A stretch of DNA of 64,000 nucleotides from Citrus sinensis (taxonomy: Eukaryota; Streptophyta; Magnoliopsida; Sapindales; Rutaceae): assembly GCF_022201045.2 (NCBI RefSeq), contig NC_068557.1:32527501-32591500 (forward strand), written 5' to 3'. Under the pieces are notes generated by a model, which was not told the DNA's origin, did not search any database, and worked only from the letters and a program-made list of their open reading frames with translations. The translations under genes were made by a program, and so were the position numbers. Positions 58,071 to 64,000 of this stretch are shown in pieces. Each line of letters starts with the position of its first letter. The stretch's first letter is position 1.

Positions 58071-60893
58071 CTTGATAATGAAGTGAGCCAGAAACAGTTC
58101 GAAGACAACCCCTTCTGCTACATTAGCTGAAAACAACCCAATTCAAGCCATGAAGTGAGTGTTTGACACCAAACTAAACTAACCCAGTTTTCAGTACTCA
58201 TCATATAAAAAATCATACCCAGTTCATGAAACCCTAAGCTAATAGTAGGAATCAAAGGATAAACAAATAAAACCCATAAGCAAATTAGAGGTAAATTAAC
58301 AAAGTAAACTGCACCATGGCTTTACTCTCATATTATCCCCCGACAGTAGCTGAAAACAAGCCGAAAGAGACAACAGATGGAGTTTTAAAATCAACACTCA
58401 AGTAAAATAAATAAATAAATAATACCTGGTCTAGTTTTATTTTTGAATGAGCAAGACCAGGAGAGTTCAATGAAGGACCCAGATAAGATGAGATGGCTTT
58501 ATCAGTGCAGAACTAAAAATTAATGCAAAAAAAGAAAAAGGGTTTTTTGCAAAAGAATTCCTCTCAAACAAAGTTGACATTTGAGATTTAGAGAGGGTTA
58601 CAGGCCAAAGAGAGGAGGCCGTGAAGAAGGTGGAAAACATCAAAGAAGGGTAAAAATGGAATTTTAAGTTTCGAGAGGATTGTCTTTGTATGTGAGAATT
58701 AACATGAACCCTAATATTCGTCAAGGGTTTAGTTATGACACGTGGCATGTTTAAAGTTCTTTAATCTTATGTGGCAGCCATTAGTAGTGTCGATGACGAT
58801 TTTAATTCCTTTGGCACTTATTATGGTACGAATGAATGGACATGCATGCATCATCTATCAATCAATCAAAAACTTTACCATTTGATTTAGGGGGAGAGAA
58901 TTTGTACTTTAAAATATATATTTTTTATAGGAATTTTTTTTTATTACTATATCTACATACATGAAGATCTAAATTTTAATGGAAGTTTAAATACATAATT
59001 TTAGTTCACCCCAAATGCCTATCAAAACACAATTTAGAAAAATGTACTTTCACAATTATCAAAGAGATATATTACGAAAATTTTCCCATGAGAAATTGAA
59101 CCCACGCTCTTGTGTGGGCTAAGAGCCCAATGGGCATGACCACTTTCAAATATATTTTAAATATTTTAATTTTATTAAAAATTTAAATGACTAAAATATA
59201 CTACATAGACAATTTATTAGGATTACATAAATATTATCAATCTTAACACCCATTTTAAATTACTCAACGTGCAAATTAAAATCTAATATTTTTCTTCACA
59301 ATTTCATCATAAAACAGAAAATACGTAAATTTAACAAAGATTCATAAAAATATCATAATTTAAACTCTTCCAAGTTCACTAACATAGTTAAAAAAGTTAT
59401 CAAGCGTAGGTATAAGATTCATGAAGAAAAGTAAAACCTCAAAATCAAGAATCAAAGAATAAATTAATGCACAAAAAAAAAAAAAAACAAATGATGTAGG
59501 ACGTTATTTTAAGATTATAGAATTTTATTATTCTAGGTATTTTGATTTTTTTTTATTAGAATCCATTATGTATTTTGTTTTTAAAGTTAACTTAGAGAAG
59601 TAGATATGCTCTATTATAAATAGTGAGGTCTTATTATTATTTTCAAAACTTCAACTTTTGATTAATAATAAGCTGCTCTTTTAAAATTTTCATTGGAATT
59701 ATCGATCAAAATCGCATCATGTCATTTACATTAAAGCGTCATCTAATCTCGCCTAAAGCATTATAGAAAATCTCGTTAAGTTGTTTGGATTAAAATGAGA
59801 TCTAATTATACTTCGTCTAGAACATAACCTGATTGTGTTGGCTGGTCTGCTACTGAAACAATATCTAATATTTTTATACCCTATTAATTTTGCTTCTACT
59901 ATCTCCCGTCGCCAACAAAAGAAAATATGACATTGCAATTTAAAATTGCTTTGTTATTAACCAAAACCAACAAGCATCCATGGTTGTGCGACAAAGATAA
60001 CATGACTAGTCATCCACACTTTCAGATTCTATCATTAGTTATGAGGCTGAAGAAATGAAGAAATTCAAATAAATAGTAACAATGAGAAAAAATTGGGAAA
60101 GTTCAAAGAAAACAAAAGGTGTAAAGAGATTTGATTGACTATTATTCTAGTATTTACAAGAGTATTATGAATATTTAAAATTACTTCAATAAGTGTCCCA
60201 AATAATTTAAAAGATATTCGAAGTCTAATTTAGAATACAAATAATCATTGTATCCATTAATTATTAAATAATCATTTTCTTCAATTCATTTGCTAAAAAG
60301 TGTGTTATTATGGTGTTATTTGTGTGTTTATATAAAATAATAACAATAATAAAAATAATTCATGAAATTTTAACTAAATTTTTAATGAATAATGTGTGTG
60401 TGTGTCCCAAATGTGATTTGATAAATAAAATGCTTTCATTCACAGAAATAATCCTACAAATCCAAAATGTATTTATTCATTGGTGGTGAAATTATTTTGA
60501 CCGAGAGGATATGTATGTACGTATGTTATATTTGTAATCCACTCATATATCATTTTTCTTTTTCAAATGCATTAGACTCAAAACGACAACTTTATTTTAT
60601 AGCACAAGATTAGAGAGTACTAGTAGATGATAGACACTAGATGGGCTCCCTCGGCCCAAGCCCACGGTCAGTAGATTTGTAACCTCTCTGAATTACAATT
60701 TACAGTTCAACTTCAGCATATAAATATATATACAAATATGAATTAGATAATAAGATAAGGTGAAGTGATAAGTCAGGAAACAGGCCACAACCACCGGTTC
60801 TCTCCAATCACCAACTCAATCTGATAGGCGGTGTTAGAGTTGTTGATGACATACTAAGTCTTAATTCTCCGAGCTCAAAAAAAGGGGGGAAAA
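58071..60893. other. Divergent intergenic region of the BAH-Agenet and plastid-protein genes
   Basis: The left part (58071-58700) is leader and promoter of the BAH-Agenet gene, which may contain a leader intron. The centre is AT-rich and holds a SINE-like fragment and a TATA-bearing AT-rich block at 59490-59720. The right end is the promoter of the plastid-protein gene. No coding exon is visible. Confidence 0.4.
59085..59160 (-). mobile_element. SINE promoter fragment
   Basis: On the minus strand an A-box-like GTGGTCATGCCCATTGG is followed, at tRNA-like spacing, by a B-box-like GGGTTCAATTTC. No matching body or target duplication is clear, so it is a fragment or an old tRNA-related copy. Confidence 0.4.
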
Positions 60894-61481
60894 ATGAGAA
60901 CCAGTGCACTAAAATCTCAAAATTTCCTCCCAATTAGATTCAGATGCACCAATTTCACCAGCCCAAGTGCAAATCCTTCAACTTTCACCACCATGCCCAT
61001 CAAAACGAAAACCAATTCATGTAACCTTATTAGACTTAAACGTCCACTACTCCGTGAATGCGCATCACATGCACATTCAGACAAATCGACTGGAGAAGGA
61101 GAAGCTCTTGAGAGGTCTCCAAAAAGCAGCCAAGTGAAAGCTTTTACAGATGGGAATTCAAGGGTATTGGTAGTTGGAGCTATATCTGTAGGATTTGTGT
61201 TGCTGTTGATGGGGATGGATGACCCCAAGGCAATGGCTTTTGGTCCTCAAGGGCCATTAGTGGAAGAGTTTTGGGAAAATGTAAGGAGGTATGCACTTTA
61301 TGCTCTCACGGTGAGTACTGGTGCTCTCTACACAATCCTGCAGCCTATTTTCGAGTTGCTCAAGAACCCCATCTCTGCAATTCTGCTTTTGGTGATATTG
61401 GGTGGCACCATCTTCATTATTTCCCAGGTACTTTCAGCTATGGTTGGTGTCACTGAATTTAGTTATGATTATGGATACTAG
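60894..61481 (+). CDS. Plastid-targeted membrane protein, function unknown (At4g16410-like)
   Basis: One open frame from an ATG at 60894 encodes 195 residues. The first 60 or so residues are Ser/Thr/Arg/Lys-rich with hardly any acidic residues, as in a chloroplast transit peptide. Three hydrophobic segments follow: VLVVGAISVGFVLLLMG (about 91-107), ALYALTVSTGALYTILQPIF (about 133-152) and ISAILLLVILGGTIFIISQV (about 160-179), so it should sit in a plastid membrane. The conserved-looking block AMAFGPQGPLVEEFWENVRR precedes the second. From memory it corresponds to Arabidopsis At4g16410, annotated only as a transmembrane protein. A GT site within ...ISQ|VLS could act as a donor, but the frame continues smoothly to the stop, so I keep one exon. 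It is divergent from the BAH-Agenet gene. Confidence 0.85.
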   Translation: MRTSALKSQNFLPIRFRCTNFTSPSANPSTFTTMPIKTKTNSCNLIRLKRPLLRECASHAHSDKSTGEGEALERSPKSSQVKAFTDGNSRVLVVGAISVGFVLLLMGMDDPKAMAFGPQGPLVEEFWENVRRYALYALTVSTGALYTILQPIFELLKNPISAILLLVILGGTIFIISQVLSAMVGVTEFSYDYGY

Positions 61482-61756
61482 ATTCATTTTTCATAACATA
61501 CACATACATAGATCGAGAGTCTAGTGTGAGTTTTCGACATGAATAAAGGAAGATTTTTGGTTACTTTTTAGTTCGATTCCAATTTTAAGCTAGCAATTTT
61601 CTTCTATTTTAATTTTTATGGATAAAGAACCTTATCTTCTTCATTCATTCGTCGATGTATTCTGTCCGATAGATCTGTAGTTTTGCAGTTTTGGTTTGCA
61701 ATTATCAAAAGAATGCGTTGTTTTCGTTTATTGCCTTACTATTATCATTATGCTAA
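61482..61756. other. 3' flank of the plastid-protein gene
   Basis: This is probable 3'UTR, ending at the TTA target duplication of the adjacent transposon. Confidence 0.4.
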
Positions 61757-61759
61757 TTA

Positions 61760-63840
61760 GGGCTGTTTGGTATTGTTTTTGAATCAGTATTTTCTGAGAA
61801 TAAAAACGAAAACGAAAATGTTGTTTTGCAGTTACTGTATTTTGAATTTAAATATGCGTCTGGTATCATTTTCTATATCATATATTTAAAAATTGAAAAC
61901 AGTAATATGCGTTTGGTAAACACAGTTGAAAATGATAAAAACAGAGAATATACATTTGGTAATGCTTTTTTCAAAAACAGTTTTTATTAATCATTTACAT
62001 TATATTTATAGTCATAAAATAATTATTTAGCTAATACACACAAATATAACAAAATAATTTAACCAAATTTAATATAAAAAAATTACATGATAATAAAGTT
62101 TAAGAATTAACATTAATTAAAAAGAAGTTTGACATTGTCATTGTTTTTACACTATATAATTAAGATATATATTACAACACATGATTTAAACAAAATAATT
62201 AAAAAAAAACTACATGATACACATTATGCATTACGTATGTAATCATGCCACATAAAAGCTGTAATTTCATCTCTTGTAACATTCATCTCTGCGACACTTG
62301 CTGGAGATAAATCAATATTAGTAAGTGGCCTACTAGTGTCTCCTTCATCGTTGGTAACCAAATCTTACACATCCATATCTTGAAAAATTAGAAAAAATAA
62401 CACATATCAAATAATGATCAAATTCAACATAACATATACATATTTCAACAACATGTCATACATTAAAAACTAAATGGTACCCGAAAAAATAAAAAATAAA
62501 ACATATATCAAATATTAATCAAATTAAAAACATTGCTATTAAATTTTTAGATATAAACATACAATTTTCAGTACATGCTATTAATCCCCCACTCAATTTT
62601 CAGTAATGTAATAACCCCCAATATGATTAATCTACAATACTCTAGTTATATCATTTGAGATATGTGGAATTATTGAGTACGAGGTGAAGTTTATTTGAAT
62701 TCATTAAAATACTCAACAAACTCAATTTCTCACAACACTCATCAATGAAATTTTTTGTTTTACTTCAAACACCCATTTTAATCCAATAAAGATTCCTCTC
62801 ATACTCTTATGTCTATTTTCTTCATAAAAAATAGTGGAAATATCAAAGATCTCTAGCATAAAGGGTATATTTTCCAGGACAATTTAAAACCCACAAATTC
62901 ATCAAGTGATTTATACAAAATTATTACTTTTGGAATTAATATATCAATATAAATTTATTCATTATAAAAATTTCCTATGAGAGGAAGCTTCTTGATTATG
63001 ATTTGGCATTATGAAAAGAGATTTTGGGAGTTTATGCAAAAATGAATTCAATTCTACTCGGAAATCAAATTGCCGGTTACAATTTGATTATTTTCTCGTG
63101 CATTTCTTTTTCTTCCTTTTCGCACAAATCTGTGAAGGATTTTTTTTTTTAATTTAGGTTGCATTATCAAACTTGGAAATAGAATTATTATTTTTTGAAC
63201 ACAAATTGAGATTTCACAATCTCTAAAATAAATGAGGAAAAATTTCAGCTCATAAATAAACAATTTGTCACTACATATGAACAACCTCAGAAATTTCCAG
63301 AATTAAAAATCACTCAAATCATCTCTAAAAAATTTCAGCTCATAAACAAAATAAATACCGGCAAGTGACAACGAAGTAGCAGTAGACGAAGATCCGAGAG
63401 AGCAAAGATCCGAGAGAGCAAGTGCAGATCCGAGAGAGCAAAGACGAAGTAGCAGCAGCGGTTACAGCGGAGAAAGAGCAGCGGCAGTGGCTAGCACACC
63501 AAGAGCGACCAAGAGAGAGATTTGCTGCAACTGGATTGAGAAAATTGAGGGGAAAGAGGGAGCTGCAGTGAACTGAGTTGAGAGTGAGGGCTGCAGTGAA
63601 GAGAAAAGTGAGGGCTGCAGGGTCACGATTTCTTTGTTGTTTTTTAATTCATTTTTAGGTTTAGCTTGTAAAATTTGGAGAACATGTTTAATTTATTTTT
63701 AGTTGTATAGTTATAATAATAAATCCGGATTTTGTGTTTTGTAATTTATTTTGTGAAAAAAATCTATCAAACATGTTTTATGTGTGTATTATAAAAATGA
63801 AAACGGAAACATGGCTTGCAAAACGGTACCAATCGGGCCC
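61760..63840 (-). mobile_element. PIF/Harbinger DNA transposon, 2.08-kb deletion derivative
   Basis: The left end GGGCTGTTTGGTATTGTTTT and the right end read in reverse (GGGCCCGATTGGTACCGTTT) form imperfect terminal inverted repeats. Both are bordered by TTA (61757-61759 and 63841-63843), the target duplication of this superfamily. Subterminal copies of the GTTTGGTAA theme occur at 61915-61960. On the minus strand 62224-62370 encodes a transposase-like C-terminus, DLSPASVAEMNVTRDEITAF followed by MWHDYIRNA and a stop, like the RDxIAxxMW tails of plant Harbinger proteins. The right end on the same strand has a GC-rich, CTCTCGGATCT-repeated segment (63360-63630) like a 5' leader. Most of the coding region between is missing, so it is non-autonomous. 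Confidence 0.8.
63391..63440. repeat. Three copies of GATCCGAGAGAGCA
   Basis: Identical 14-mers start at 63391, 63407 and 63427, with ACGAAGTAGCAG on both sides (63371 and 63444). The cluster lies in the leader-like right end of the Harbinger element. Confidence 0.9.
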
Positions 63841-64000
63841 TTAATAACTGAATGAGGAGGTAGCACTAGCAGCAGCACATTGTGCATGGGGTTTGGGCCT
63901 GGGCCTTTCATCCGTTCGTAAATTTCACTACCGCGCTTACCTCGGCTCAGCCTATCAGGTTATTATTCTTACGCCACACATCGTGCGTATAGCCGCTAAT

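Noticed and set aside
59490-59720. LTR-like block with TATAAATA near 59618
   Set aside because: It starts TGATGTAGGAC, like one arm of the foldback at 54789-55237, but no end, partner or target duplication could be set, so I do not call it.
63054-63284. Open frame of 76 codons on the minus strand in the Harbinger element
   Set aside because: AT-rich, no transposase similarity, not in line with the C-terminal piece; taken as chance.

Overview
The window is nuclear DNA of a flowering plant. It carries AT-rich gene deserts, intron-split genes with GT/AG borders, a tRNA gene with internal Pol III boxes, and plant-only families (PPR, GRAS, CASP-like, X8, CYP71, plastid-targeted proteins). The protein sequences look like a woody rosid eudicot; Citrus is my best guess but it cannot be proved from the window alone.

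Layout. 0-4.5 kb: end of a PPR gene (+), thymidine kinase exons starting 49 bases after its stop (+), a tRNA-Thr (-), and a Pumilio-family gene (-) that needs three frame shifts to be read and is probably a pseudogene. 5.4-7.6 kb: a small, very basic unrecognised protein (-) with exon-like pieces beyond its stop. 8.8-11.8 kb: a PAT1-branch GRAS regulator (-) with a probable long leader intron. 11.8-18.6 kb: gene-poor. 18.6-34.9 kb: a complex I subunit (-), an unrecognised 151-residue protein (+), a 710-bp Mutator-type MITE, a secreted X8 protein (+), a CASP-like membrane protein (+) and the Fe-S assembly protein NAR1 (+). 35.7-37.1 kb: an AT-rich tandem array with an inverted copy. 37.7-44.3 kb: a RAMP4/SERP1 protein (+), a coiled-coil protein (-), two SINEs and a CYP71-clan P450 (-). 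44.3-48.7 kb: gene-free, with an LTR relic and duplicated CA/TA microsatellites. 48.8-61.5 kb: ADA2B (+), a BAH-Agenet chromatin protein (-) and a plastid membrane protein (+). 61.8-63.8 kb: a PIF/Harbinger element with TTA target duplications.

The genes do not form a pathway. Most are housekeeping: NAR1 (cytosolic Fe-S assembly), ADA2B (histone acetylation), the complex I subunit, RAMP4 and thymidine kinase. Five of them (complex I subunit, CASPL2B, NAR1, ADA2B, plastid protein) match, from memory, Arabidopsis At4g16450, 16442, 16440, 16420 and 16410 in the same relative order, so the stretch looks like a conserved ancestral block into which other genes and transposons are interleaved. I found no clearly undescribed system. 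The most unusual points are the PPR/thymidine kinase arrangement, the basic protein with paired LARS motifs and a reading frame that continues past its stop, and a stop-free 72-nt intron in the complex I gene.
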